Shown one piece after another: positions 47,261 through 59,980 of a DNA stretch of 64,000 nucleotides (its first letter is position 1; each line of letters begins with the position of its first letter). The position numbers and the translations under genes were made by a program. The notes beneath the pieces were generated by a model, which saw nothing but the letters and a program-made list of their open reading frames with translations, did not search any database and was not told the DNA's origin. Source of the DNA: Saxidomus purpurata (taxonomy: Eukaryota > Mollusca > Bivalvia > Venerida > Veneridae); contig JAFMSR010000017.1 of the NCBI GenBank assembly GCA_022818135.1, positions 7,545,533 to 7,609,532 of the forward strand. Reading direction: 5' to 3'.

Positions 47261-48515
47261 GGCATACCTCTACTCTCCCATTACATACCGAAACAGCTAT
47301 GATCCCACTTCCTCTACAGAGAGAACTTCAAGCACTAAAATATTGGGCCAGAAGCTCCAGACTGGGCCCAAACTTACCTATCAATGACGATATATGCGAC
47401 CACCCGGCATATTTTTACAAAATCAAAAGTAACAAAAATTTAAAGAAACCTTACACACAACACATCAGAACTCTAATTACAGAATACGGCCTAGGCGATA
47501 CCCAAATTCAAGAACCGTGCTATGAACAACTAATCAATATTGAAATGCCTGAGATCAATTTAGATCTAGTAGGAAAAATTAACAAATCTGAAAACGCTGA
47601 AAGAAACAAAATGATGGCAAATCTAAACATTATTCGACACTTTAGAGACTTTACCCAAATTTATACAGATGGAAGTAAGGACCCGTCAAAACAAATAGCA
47701 GGGGCGGGCATAGTAGTTATAGGAGAAGACGGAACAATCTTACACAACAAGAGTTTAAAGCTTCAACATCAAGTTTCAATATTTACATGCGAATTAGCAG
47801 CAATAGATTATGCGATAACTTACTGTAAAGAAAATCATATTACAAAATCAGTCATTATTAGTGATAGTCTTAGTTCCTTAATGGCAATAAAATCAGGACA
47901 ATCTCACAGACAAGAAATGATCTTTAATATACTAAAAACAATCACAGATATAAAACATAGAGGGGACGAAATTCAGTTAATGTGGGTACCAAGTCATGTG
48001 GGCATAAACGGAAATGAATTAGCAGACGACAAAGCAAAATACGGCAGCACTTCCGGTACAGAAATTCATATTAAGCTCAGCGTACCGGAAGTCTACAGCA
48101 TCATAAAAGATAAAGTAAAACAAAAATATCTACAGCAATGGGAAACGTACTGCTCAACACATAACATAGAAATTAATATTAAACCGCCTAGCAAATTACA
48201 AACGTACCATCATGATAGAAAAATAGACACAATGTATACTAGACTTAAACTAAAAAGTAGCTATCTTAAAGGGGACCGATACATAGAAGACAAAAACTGC
48301 CAACACTGTAACGAAATAGAAATTTTGGCCATCTAATGTTTCACTGCCCATTATATTCGGAAGAAAGGAAAATATTTGAAACAAAACTTTTGAAATTAGA
48401 ACTAATAACTATTACGGAAAAAACTCTGTTAGATCCACCAAAAGAAATAGCACAAGATATTCGCCTGGCCGTATTCGAATTTATCAAAAATATAGGATAC
48501 AATGAAAAAATATAG
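47261..48515 (+). pseudogene. LINE RNase H domain, frameshifted near the end
   Basis: The frame from the array border at 47261 reads through RHTSTLPLHTETA and QALKYWARSSR, then a complete RNase H core: IYTDGSKD, TCELAAIDYA, ISDSLSSLMAI and WVPSHVGINGNELADD, with all four acidic positions present. It ends at the stop 48334-48336. A one-base frame change near 48320 restores homology to 48515: the CQHC pair before the shift and GHLMFHCPLY after it make the C-x2-C...H-x4-C zinc-type end of such proteins. The reverse transcriptase and endonuclease are absent, so this fragment cannot move on its own. Confidence 0.82.
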
Positions 48516-51414
48516 ATTAGGACCGATTACATAATGGACTGCTTGGCAAAACACCAGAACAAACATACACACTACTGAAAACACAAACTTTTATGGAGTG
48601 TTAATGCCGCCCGGCAATCACTCGAACCCACACACCCACACGGTCGTACCAAAAGACCAAGGGGAAGTATGATGTAGTACACGGACTGCGCAAGTGTAGA
48701 TCGACTAAAAACCGTATCTTACCCTTTATTTGGGACTCCCACCTTAACGAAATAATGCGTAACTCGCAATGGGGGAAAAACGGTACTTGGACTCTGCAGG
48801 AGCATGGTGCGCGGAATGCATGGTGCTAGCTCTGAGCTCTATGACCCTATATACAGTACACAGTACACAACTCACACAACCCTATATTTGATAAAAGTAC
48901 ATAGGGGTAGATACGGCAAGTCTATTATAGATTGTAGATATGTTATTTCGTAGATTAGATTAGAATAGACAAGCCAGTATCGCATTTTAGTGACATAAAA
49001 CAAATATTTCCACACTAAGAAACCCCTAACACACTCTCTGTACACAAGGGGTGTCCTGTAATTTACCTTTAAGTAGTTTAGTATACTTTATTATACATGT
49101 ATATATGTTAACAAGAATGAGCTTCCGGTACAGAAAGGTCAAGGACATCAAACCCCCACCTCAGGTGAATCTTTTAGTCAAAACACATATCTAAAACACT
49201 GAATTCATATACTTCCGGAAAACATGAAAATTTTATAACAAAAAACTTTAGAACTAGATAAGGGCTACCCAACACCCTAGCCATAACTATAAAGCACGAT
49301 TTAGTAAAGATTTGAAATGAAAATAGAAAAGATTGAAAACATTAGACAATTTTATTACAGATAATTTATTCCGCGATTTTCCAAAATTTTGTAGCATAAA
49401 AGACAATTTATAAAGGATACAAAACATTGACAGTTTATATTTCGACCAAATTATATTTAGAATAACAAGGACCAAAGATATAACACAAAAAACCGTAAGA
49501 AAAAAGCTTTATTTAAACAAAATCGGCAAAAAATCCTTTTTTCTCTATCTAAATATATAAAAAACACATGTATAGAATAATTACTACAAATACCTACCAC
49601 GTGACAAACCTGGTATAAAGCCGACATCTTGACATGTGACGGAAGCTCAGTAGATTAGATAGTTATTAGTCATTTTATAGAAATATGTGAAATTAACAAA
49701 TTTTTACTTTTCAGCGGTTCTAGTGTCTGAGTAAGAAATTTGATACCTACATAGGAAAAAATAGTGTCTGTGGCGACATACCATTATAACCCACGCATAT
49801 ACAAACCCCTGGTGATTACAAAAACAAACATACAACTAATAAATGTCCAAAATAATCACCAGGACAATGACTGGAAAAACGTAGAAAATAGAAATAATCA
49901 CAATTAATGACTGCTTAGACAAGAAAATGCATACTTAATGCCCATATAAAAAGTCATAACTAACCAAAAACAGTGATTGATCCTATAACTAGATACCCCA
50001 GACATTGCAGAAAATGCATAAAACACTACTTATTTCCTAAATTGAAGCAGTAATCTACTGTCAAAAAATAGCCGGATCCAAAAAAGCCAAACGCGCACCT
50101 GTTATAACTCCATCCGGTTCGTGTGCACTAAAAGTCGCAGTAGGTCACCCAAAACCAACAAGTAGGTCAGGTCAAGTAGTACGAACAGCAATGTTAATCT
50201 TAAAAAGCATATCTAACTTTCGCAATTATATTTTCGAACCAATAAAGATGTGTAATATAAGATCAAAACTACATTAAGAACAATCTTACTCAGGCACGAA
50301 AAACCCAATCACTCACAACAAAGAAGATGTGAAAAGTACTGGTTAGTCAACCAGGATCAGGAATAGTAGTTCACCAGCATCCGTCCGAGGACCGAATCGC
50401 CGATCATGCAAATCATGATCTACACTTACTTCTATTATTATTTATAAGAAAAAAATAAAACAGATTAACAGATTAAAATTAAAATTTCCTTCTGAAACAA
50501 TTAAAAAAAATTTCTCACCAAAATTCCACAAAATTTTAATAAAATTTCTATTTTACGAACTCATGATCTACAGCAACATTCATATATTTAAAGACAAAGT
50601 TTGGCATTTTATCTAATTTATGATACAAATGATTCAAATAATTACATTAATGACTGTGCTTTTTCAACAGTAGTAGACCGAACTGGCGGCCATTAGCACC
50701 CTGCTGATTGGTTAATCATTTTTGTCTCTCCTGGCTCCATGGGTTAATTCGCTATCAGATTTTTGCTTCTAGCTCCGTTAGTAAACAACCAACTAGTACA
50801 AGTCTCTTTATAATTTTCTATTGTACACCATTATAATTAAAGAAGTAAAGTTAACAAGTAGCCTGTGCGGTTGCTGGCTTATTTGGCTTTTAAGGGGTTT
50901 TTATATTTTCAAAATTTCAGAGTAGGAACATAAGTCAAACTTTCATGCATACTTTTTAGCTTGTTCAAATAAGTAAAACCATTTTTTCGGACAACATTTT
51001 ATTCTATCATTCAGGACAATTAAAATTTTTATCATCACAAAAAGCTAAGCAAAATAAAAATAGGACAACACTTTACTAAAGGGGATTATTACTTTACAAA
51101 ACAAACACATATAACATCTAGTATCAAAATTTTCTAAAAACTGTTAGGCTACCACGATCCAGACATACAAACGAGGTCAATCACACTTAGATCTCATTGG
51201 TCGCCGTGATTGGCCTACTATTTGGTAACCAATCAAATACAACCTTTGGCTATACTGGCTGGAAATTGCAGTCAGGTAAATTTCTCCTATTTCTGGCTTC
51301 AAAATTTTATTTTTTAGGCATGGGAGTCATGCCGGGGTCTCATCCAAATATTAAGCTAACATAAGTGCTCTTTTGGACGGACCTTGATAAAATTCTCATC
51401 AAATCAAATCAAAA
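47261..51414 (+). mobile_element. 5'-truncated LINE insertion in the satellite
   Basis: About 4.15 kb of unique sequence splits the 55-bp array. It begins abruptly inside coding sequence at 47261 and contains a LINE RNase H domain to 48515. It ends in a short tandem tail, atcaaatcaaatcaaa (51399-51414), immediately followed by satellite. A truncated 5' end plus a simple-repeat tail is typical of target-primed retrotransposition. The region 48516-51398 has no recognised gene and would be an unusually long 3' UTR, so a composite insertion is possible. Confidence 0.6.
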
Positions 51415-53845
51415 CTTCACCACAGTTCACCTGTACAGCCCATCGCTTTCAACTTTAGCTCCAGACACCTTTACCACGGTTCACCTGTACAGCCCATCGC
51501 TTTCAACTTCAGCTCCAAGACACCTTCGCCACGGTTCACCTGTACAGCTCATCGCATTCAACTACAGATCCAAGACACCTTCACCACGGTTCACCTGTAC
51601 AGTCCATCGCTTTCAACTTCAACTCAAAGACACCTTCACCACGGTTAACCTGTACAACCCATCGCGTTTAAGTACAGATCCAAGACACCTTCACCACGGT
51701 TCACCTGTACAGCCCATCGCTTCCAACTTCAGCTCCAAGACACCTTCACCCCGGTTCACCTGTACAGCCCATCGCTTTCAACTTCAGCTCCAAGACACCT
51801 TCACTACAGCCAATCGCGTTTAAGTACAGATCCAAGACACCTTCACCACGGTTCACCTGTCAGTCCATCGCGTTTAAGAACAGATCCAAGACACCTTCAC
51901 CACGGTTCACCTGTACAGTCCATCGCGTTCAAATACAGGTCCAAGACACCTTTACAACGGTTCACGTGTACAGCTTATCGCATTCAACTACAGCTCCAAG
52001 ACACCTTTACCACTGTTCACCTGTACAGCTCATCGCATTTAACTACAGATCCAAGACACCTTTACCACGGTTCACCTGTACAGCTCATCGCATTCAACTA
52101 CAGATCCAAGACACCTTCACCACGGTTCACCTGTACAGTCCATCGCATTCAACTACAGCTCCAAGACACCTTTACCACGGTTCACCTGTAGAGCTCATCG
52201 CATTCAACTACAGATCCAAGACACCTTTACCACGGTTCACCTGTACAGCTCATTGCATTCAACTACAGCTCCAAGACACTTTTACCACGGTTCTCCTGTA
52301 CAGCTCATCGCATTCAACTACAGCTCCAAGACACATTTACAACGGTTCACCTGTACAGCCCATCGCATTCAACTACAGATCCAAGACACCTTAACCACGG
52401 TACACCTGTACAGCCCATCGCTTTCAACTTCAGCTCCAAGACACCTTTACCACGGTTCACCTGTACAAATTATCGCTTTCAACTTCAGCTCTAAGACACC
52501 TTTACCACGGTTCACCTGTACAGTCTATCGCTTTCAACTTCAGCTCCAAAACACCTTCACCACGGTTCACCTGTATAGTCGATCGCGTTCAACTACAGAT
52601 GAAAGACACCTTTACCACGGTTCACCTGTACAGTCCATCGCGTTCAAAAACAGATGGAAGACACCTTTAACACGGTACACCTATACAGTCCATCGCGTTC
52701 AAATACAGATGGAAGACACCTTTACCACGGTTCACCTGTACAGTCCATCGCGTTCAACTACAGATGGAAGACACCTTGACCACGGTTCACCTGTACAGTC
52801 CATCGCTTTCAACTACAGATGGAAGACACCTTTACCACGGTTCACCTGTACAGTCCATCGCGTTCAACTACAGCTCTGAGACACCTTTACCACGGTTCAC
52901 CTCTTTAGTCCATCGCGTTCAACTACATATCCAAGACACCTTTACCACGGTGCACCTGTACTGTTCATCGCGGTAAACTACAGCTCTGAGACGCATTTAC
53001 CACGGTACACCTGTACAGCTCACCGCTGTCATCTACAGCTCCAAGACACATTTACAACAGTACACCTGTACAGCTCAACGCGTTCAACTACAGATCGAAG
53101 ACACCTTTACCACGGTTCACCTGTACAGCTCATCGCGTTCAACTGCAGCTGAAAGACACCTTTACCACAGTTCACCTGTAAAGCTCATCGCGTTCAACTG
53201 CAGCTGAAAGACACCTTTACCACAGTTCACCTGTAAAGCTCTTCGCGTTCAACTGCAGCTGAAAGACACCTTTACCACAGTTCACCTGTACAGCTCTTCG
53301 CGTTCAACTGCAGCTGAAAGACACCTTTACCACAGTTCACCTGTACAGCTCATTGCGTTCAACTGCAGCTGAAAGACACCTTTACCACAGTTCACCTGTA
53401 CAGCTCATCGCGTTCAACTGCAGCTGAAAGACACCTTTACCACATTTCACCTGTACAGCTCATCGCGTTCAACTACAGCTCAAAGACACTTTTACCATGG
53501 TTCACCTGTACAGTTCATAGTGTTCAACTGCAGCTCCAAGACATCTTTACCACGGTACACCTGTATAGCTCACCTAATTTAACTGCAACTCCAAGACACT
53601 TTCACCACGGTTTACCTTAATAGCTCACTGAAATAAACTGCAGCTCTAAGACACCTTTACCACGGTACACCTGTTCAACTCACTGAATTCAACTGCAGCT
53701 CCAAGACACCTTTACCACGGTACACCTGTACAGCTCACTGAATGTAACTACAGTTCCAATACTTCTTTACCATAGTACACCTGTACAGCTCACTGAATTC
53801 ACTGAATTCAACTACAGCTCCATGACACTTTTACCACGGTACACA
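51415..53845. repeat. 55-bp satellite array, right block (about 44 units)
   Basis: The same 55-bp unit as at 46041-47260. Zones of variants are visible: cagctccaag/cagatccaag units first, cagatggaag units at about 52560-52860, then a run of near-identical ctgcagctgaaag units at 53130-53460. The last units, to 53845, are strongly diverged. The homogeneous zone points to recent local amplification. Confidence 0.95.
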
Positions 53846-56334
53846 TCTTACACCAAGTTCATATGTAGCTAAGAATAGAACTATTTGAAGACATTCTAGA
53901 GATGCATCTTGCCAACTTTAGTTAAATTAACTTGATGCCAACAATAGCCATATGTCACTTACTCGAGTTCCTACACAGCGCTATGAATACTTGAAAACTG
54001 ATTTTTATTCGTGTCTGGTGGTGTTATTTACCTTACTACGCAGTGCTCAGACATTTTATTAGTATTACTACTATAAAGTAATTCTAACGTTCTACTAATG
54101 GTTCCTATGAGAACAGATAAGACAGTTATAGAATTCAGGGACAGCAGTCATTGGGCATTCATGTTTTAGATAACTCAATATCTGTTGAAGGTCGAATTAG
54201 AATCATTGTTTCAGATGAGTAGATTTTAACAATCTGGGAAAATTATCTCAACCATTGAAGCATATCTTATTCAGTCTTTGCAGAGGATGCCCAAACGGGA
54301 TAACATTTGACCCCGGGGCACGGTTGGAAAAGAATCGGTAGAATATCGAAGGGTAAGTTGTTAGTCGCTGACTTAAAATCACTGTAACCTCTCATTGATT
54401 AAGGGTCATCATGTTGCCCCATACCGTGCTTCGCCACTTGCTGGACCCCATTAGCCAACGCCGGACCAGTTTTCAGAAACAGGCGACGTCCATGTCATAG
54501 GTTCGAGACCTGCTATTGACAATGTCTCAGATGGAACGGGCGTTAAACTCTTATGAAAACCGCCAACAAATAAGAGATGCTAAACAGACCAAATTTCTGA
54601 GTTGCGTGACCTCACTGTTTTTTGACATTTCATTTGTTTTCATATATACAACGAATGTTAAATAAAGCCATGACGAGCAGAGCGAGACCAGAAGAAGCTT
54701 GTATTATTGCCGCCTAGTAAACGTTCTTCATGTGTCATTTTAAAAGAAGTAGTTACTAAGGGGATTCGTTTAAGCTTACTGTATAGGCATACATGGATGT
54801 AAAAAGTATAAAGAAAATCAGCTTCGACTAAGCCGTTTCTGGAGAAAATATTTTTTTAATTTTCTGCTACAGATTTTGTACGTTTTACTAAAGTTATAGC
54901 CTATATAAGATAAACATGCCCGCCCCTTCCGTTCATGATTTCATGAACCAAAATTAGTTATTCTTAAAGCGAACACTCTCAGGGAAGGGCGGGTCATTCC
55001 ATTTTTAGATCTTGATTTTCATTGCAACCGAATTAATCTGAAAAATGACAATGACTGGTTGACTGGTATTACGAGGTAGTCTCCCGTGAAATGGTGCTAT
55101 ACACCGGGCACGTAAAAGAACCAAAGGGTCTACTCGTTAAATACCCGGATTCCCTTGTATCTGCATCTGTCTCTTCGGGGGTCTTGGCAATTTCAGCTGG
55201 GTCGGCTCGGATTATTAACAGTATTTTTAAAATGATAGGAAAATAGTTCTGATAATTTTTATTCAATATTAAAAAGAACACGATTAGCATTCGTGATAGT
55301 GCAGCAATTTCCTTAGTGGGTGTTTTTTTAGTTTTCCATTTCTCCTTTTATTACCTATATCTTTCACTTGATTGGAATGTCATATTTATCAGTAATAGTT
55401 ACATATACTAATAATTCATGTAAAACCCGATCTTGGGAAACCATTATAACAACACAATACGCACAAATTAAAGCTGGTTCGATCAGGAAGTCAGACCTAC
55501 GGATATGAACACATTCTTACGTATCAAGTCGATCAGAACAAGGATCAGAAGCACTCCCTATAAGGAGGCGACACGGACAGCAACGCGCATTGAACTATTA
55601 GAATAACATCCTCCAAACAAACTGTTGAATATGGTCAATATTACATGACTTCTTTCGCCGATTTATAAAACACGTATTTGCCTGCCAGGTGGTGTTCCCT
55701 GTCTTAGTACATGTATTAATGAGGAAACACCATGACATAGAGGAAAACATCAAAACATCTCCGCAAGATGCACAACTTTTGGCATTGTCGAAATTCACCA
55801 TGTATCTATAAGCGAAAATAAGTTAATAAACCATTACAATTACTTTGTTTAACACTAGTACAAGGTGATCAGCTTACTTTCGGCTTTCTCAATTCAAATA
55901 TCAATTTAAAATCAAACATTTCTACAGGGAAGAAACGTAGTGGATTTTGCTACGTACACGCGCTAGAATAAAATTTATCATCGGACAAGTAATAGTGACA
56001 TAAGCAGCAAACTTTAGAGTGTAAATAAGTTCACCAGGGGAGAAATCTCACGGTTTAAACAATATAAACAACAAATCGACAAACGAAAGGGCCTATTTCG
56101 CCTGGCTTGCTGCCATAAGCTATAACACAATCGTCCTGCCAATAGTGCATACTATGACATATTTCATATTCAGTAAGTAAAACATTTCTTAGTTACACAA
56201 AGCGTAAGCAGTAACGTTAGAAATAATTTTGTGTACTATTCTTTGTTTGAGAATAACTCCAAGATATATGTATAGAAATGGTAATCCTTAACAACTGTAA
56301 CACTTTTGTTAATTCTTTTGCGTACGTTTTTCAG
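53846..56334. other. no exon recognised; intergenic or first introns of the transporter
   Basis: I looked for the N-terminal exons expected before 56335 (about 100 residues covering TM1-TM2) and found none. Two small inverted repeats were noted: gcccgccccttcc (54918-54930) facing ggaagggcgggt (about 54983-54994), with gttcatgatttcatgaac beside it. A run gctatacaccgggcacgtaa with aagaacc near 55091 resembles a dispersed mollusc repeat. Confidence 0.5.
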
Positions 56335-56408
56335 GTTCATGTTGCTGGCTGTAGATTTGTGTATATTTCTAGTCTGTTTGTAAGCGGTGGGTGCACAATT
56401 CTGTTTGG
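56335..56408 (+). CDS. SLC18B1-like exon a
   Basis: The exon is 74 nt after acceptor tttttcag and before donor gtaagc. It encodes VHVAGCRFVYISSLFVSGGC and then TILF plus two bases. It corresponds to the second half of the motif-A region and TM3. It enters in phase 0. Confidence 0.85.
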
Positions 56409-56698
56409 GTAAGCGACAGCAGTGACTATTGGAATAGCTTATTTTTCTTCAGTACAAAAAGTGTGTATTCAGAGCTAGACTGAATTCACAAGACAGTGGG
56501 AATAGTTGTGTGCACGGATGCAATCCAATTTAAAGACATTTTACTTTGTACTGAAATAAATATACCTAACATATAGTTAGATAAATCAGCGTCTGGTTTA
56601 ATAATATATTTTGATGCAGTTGACCTGTTTTAGTAGGGAAGTAGTGCTGCAGATATAGTAGTGTAGAACATTTTAGATATATATTGTATTTATTTCAG

Positions 56699-56858
56699 TG
56701 TAGCTGGTATGGTTGACACTTCAGAAAGTACAATTTCATTTGTAACCTTGTGCTTAGCAACACGAATTTTGATGTCCTTAGGGTGTACGGGACTTGACAA
56801 TGCCGCCTTTGTTCTACTGAGCGAACACTTCCACGGCAATATTGCAACAGCTTTGTGT
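56699..56858 (+). CDS. SLC18B1-like exon b
   Basis: The exon is 160 nt, acceptor tatttcag, donor gtaaac. It encodes VAGMVDTSESTISFVTLCLA through LDNAAFVLLSEHF and HGNIATALC. It corresponds to the TM3-TM4 loop and TM4. The 3' border has two nearby GTs; 56858 keeps phase with exon c but adds a cysteine not usual for the family. Confidence 0.85.
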
Positions 56859-57373
56859 GTAAACATTTTTGTTTTGTAATATAATTACAGAATTTTTACT
56901 TTTAATTGTTTATGTTAGAGTAGCGTAAAAATGTAAGAAAATATTTATAAAGATAATCATCACTGTTTAATTTAGGTTGTAAAATAGGGATTTTCTCGTT
57001 TTTTCCCTCCATAGGACACACCTTGTTTCCTTACATTTTTTCTAAAATATGTTTCCTATGTTAGTTGACATTATATTGCATACGATATCCCGTAAGTCTT
57101 ATTTTCCCTAATTACGAAAGAATTTACATTTGCTAACGCTGAACCTTCAGTCATTATGACTTACAGTTTAACAGGACTGTTCATATTATATTCTTAGAAG
57201 ATCTACGTTAAATATAAGTTATAGACATAACCAAATGACATAAAAAATATTTTTATTGCCATTATAACATAATTGTTAAGTATGTCATATGGTCACAAAC
57301 TCGCTCTTTGAATGTGTTAGTTGTCTCTCTGATAGTGATTCTTGTTCATACGCAATTCAAATTATCGTGCCAG

Positions 57374-57436
57374 GGTATTGGAGAAGTGTTCACAGGAATT
57401 GGACTGGCTCCAGCTCTTGGAGGATTTCTATATGAG
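57374..57436 (+). CDS. SLC18B1-like exon c
   Basis: The exon is 63 nt (21 codons) between gtgccag and gtaagt. It encodes GIGEVFTGIGLAPALGGFLY plus E, the TM5 signature that is closely shared with SLC18B1. Confidence 0.92.
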
Positions 57437-58271
57437 GTAAGTGCATTTCACAAATATGGCATAGTATTCATTCACACTGCTGTTTGTTTATACTTTAAGA
57501 GTATATAAAGGCATCTGGTGAGTGAAAGTATTATACTGTACAATGGATCGAATGTTATTGAGAGGACCTACATATACAATTGTGTACACATGTATACATT
57601 TAGTTCTACACGCAACCATGTAAAATAAAAAAAAACAATACATTGAAGATAAAAATATTCAAAATACAGAATTTATTACCAAAGCCATAAACAACGATGT
57701 GGTTGAGAAAACAAAGTCTTTCTCAACAGCAGTATGTTCAATTTGTGTTTCAGATCATTTGTTTTATTATTGTGAGCTTTAAAAATGCAGACATAAAATG
57801 GCCGTGCTTCATTTTATATGCGCATGTATAATTTTTATAAGGGCTAAGCTTGGATGCAGTTATTTCGCAGTTCAAAGGAATTGCTGGCATACCGAAGTTA
57901 TTTGACATAATTTTAAACTGAGAAAAACATATTTAATATTTGCTTATGTTGAAGTATTATATGTAACAAATATAGAAGTGGCAGGTGGGAATTATGTCCT
58001 TATCTCCAGTTTATACAAAGGGTTATTTCTGAGTGTGTCAAACCTATTGGGAATGGTGCTATACAAATAAATTTAAATTAGACTCCAAAATAACAGTGAT
58101 TCAAGGACATTTTAGCAACAGAAGTGCTAACTATAACTACAAGGAATATCTAAACGAATTCAAATTAATATATACAATACATCTTTATTTTGGTTGGCAG
58201 ATCCAAAGAGAAATACAATATAAATGACAAAACTTGACATGCCATACACAATTTGAAACATTTTATTACAG

Positions 58272-58368
58272 GCTGGCGGGTATATTCTACCATTTGCTGT
58301 GATAGGCGGGTGTTCCCTTGGAGCAATACCTTTCGCCTGGTACCTGCTTCCAGAGAATCACGGCCATA
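58272..58368 (+). CDS. SLC18B1-like exon d
   Basis: The exon is 97 nt between ttattacag and gtaagc. It encodes AGGYILPFAVIGGCSLGAIP and FAWYLLPENHGH, corresponding to TM6 and the start of the central loop. One base carries over. Confidence 0.92.
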
Positions 58369-58893
58369 GTAAGCTGTGCTATTCCAGTACAATATCATTA
58401 ACATTGTCCTAGTTAATATCAATTATACATTTCAGTGTGGATAGTTCTACTTTATGTTGATAGGGATGTTAAATAGAAATAAACTCAATCGGTTCAAGGC
58501 AGATCAGGTTAGAATAACATATTTCAGTGTTGGTCGGTTACAATCAGTGTAGATCAGTACTTATCAGTGTTAACCAATCAGTGTAGAATAGTGTAAATCA
58601 GTGAGGATCAGTGTGTAGCTTAGCAAATCAGTGTATATCACTTTAAATCCAAATCTAATATGTTCCAACATTGAGAGAGAATATGAGTCTAGCATAACTA
58701 TGTGAGGCCTTTTGGAGAATGCAATCTAATCTTACATGTTTTATAAGAAAATTATCGTGTGAAATGTTAGTAAATGTATATATGACCCAGGGTTTTTGTA
58801 GATCCAAAGTTCAGATAATTGTAGATATAAATCTCGTTGCATTCAAGACATCAAAATTGTTCTGAATCATAATAAATGAATGTGTCATTTTAG

Positions 58894-59036
58894 ATACAAT
58901 TGATAAAAGAGAAAATGATTTACCCATTAGTAAGATGTTTGTACATCCTCGGACTGTAGTAAACAGCATTTCTGTGATACTGTCAGGAGCTATGGCGTCC
59001 ATGTTAGGACCAACGCTAGAACCTCATGTCCGTACG
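58894..59036 (+). CDS. SLC18B1-like exon e
   Basis: The exon is 143 nt after acceptor cattttag. It encodes a charged central loop (TIDKRENDLPISKMF) and TM7 (VVNSISVILSGAMASMLGPT) to LEPHVRT. The phase-correct donor is gtatgg at 59037. A stronger-looking gtaaat five bases later would shift the frame. Confidence 0.9.
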
Positions 59037-59050
59037 GTATGGTAAATGCA

Positions 59051-59051
<1 letters not shown>

Positions 59052-59118
<67 letters not shown>
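59052..59118. repeat. (TA)n microsatellite
   Basis: About 33 uninterrupted TA dinucleotides start 16 bp after the exon e donor. Confidence 0.98.
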
Positions 59119-59120
<2 letters not shown>

Positions 59121-59368
59121 CTGCAGTTTCTGTGTTTCATTAAGTTGCAACTTCACATGGCAAAGATATACTTATCACTTTAATTACTGACTTGTATGTA
59201 TAATTTCATACTTTTTGTTAGACTGTCCAAATGCCGATAATAACGTGCAAAATTTCCAGAAACATTGTGCAAACGTTATGAACACTTTGAAATTCTTAGT
59301 CGCTTATTAAAAATTCTTACAACAACATTTTAAGTTTAATTAAGATATTTATGTTTCGTCTTTTTCAG

Positions 59369-59467
59369 CTTGGAGTAGCCCCAGATCTGGTTGGTGTCTT
59401 ATTTTTAGTAACGGCAACTTCATACACTGTGAGTGCACCAATTGTGGGCCGTGTTGCAGACAAAATT
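59369..59467 (+). CDS. SLC18B1-like exon f
   Basis: The exon is 99 nt between ctttttcag and gtaagt. It encodes LGVAPDLVGVLFLVTATSYT and VSAPIVGRVADKI: TM8 followed by the cytoplasmic G-x3-D-K loop typical of MFS proteins. Phase 0 on both sides. Confidence 0.93.
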
Positions 59468-59579
59468 GTAAGTCCATTTGAATTCTTTATTCTCAGTTTT
59501 GCGCAAACGAATATACCAAACCAGTGTTAGTTATGATTATAATTAATCTGATTAAAAATATCGGCATTAAAAGAACTTT

Positions 59580-59818
59580 TAATCTGAATGTTATTACTAT
59601 TACAGTTTTCATTATCATCATCATCGGCAGCAGCAGCATTATCATCATAATCATCATCATCACGTTCAGATTGATATTATCACAGATAGCATTTTCATCA
59701 TAATCAAAATTAATATTAACATTTTATAGTTAATTAGCAATGTAAAATATTTAAAAAAGATTTTTGCTGAACATTTGCAACAGTTATCGCTAGAAAACAT
59801 AAATGCTGTCTCTTTGCA

Positions 59819-59850
<32 letters not shown>
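59580..59850. repeat. ATC/ATG trinucleotide microsatellites in intron f
   Basis: An imperfect (atc)n tract lies at 59610-59665 and a clean (atg)n tract at 59819-59850. Open frames rich in His or Ile on the minus strand come from these tracts. Confidence 0.9.
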
Positions 59851-59980
59851 ACTGATGATTAAGATACTGGTCATAATTATGGTGATAATATAGATCCCCA
59901 TCTCCAACGACCATATCCACAACAGTAATGATAATTAGAGTGTCTAATTGCCTTGAATGACAGCTCTATTTTGTACTCAG

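Noticed and set aside
57308..57508. A plus-strand open frame starting with a signal-like hydrophobic run
   Set aside because: It contains SLC18B1-like exon c but reads through its acceptor and donor into introns; family homology covers only 57374-57436.
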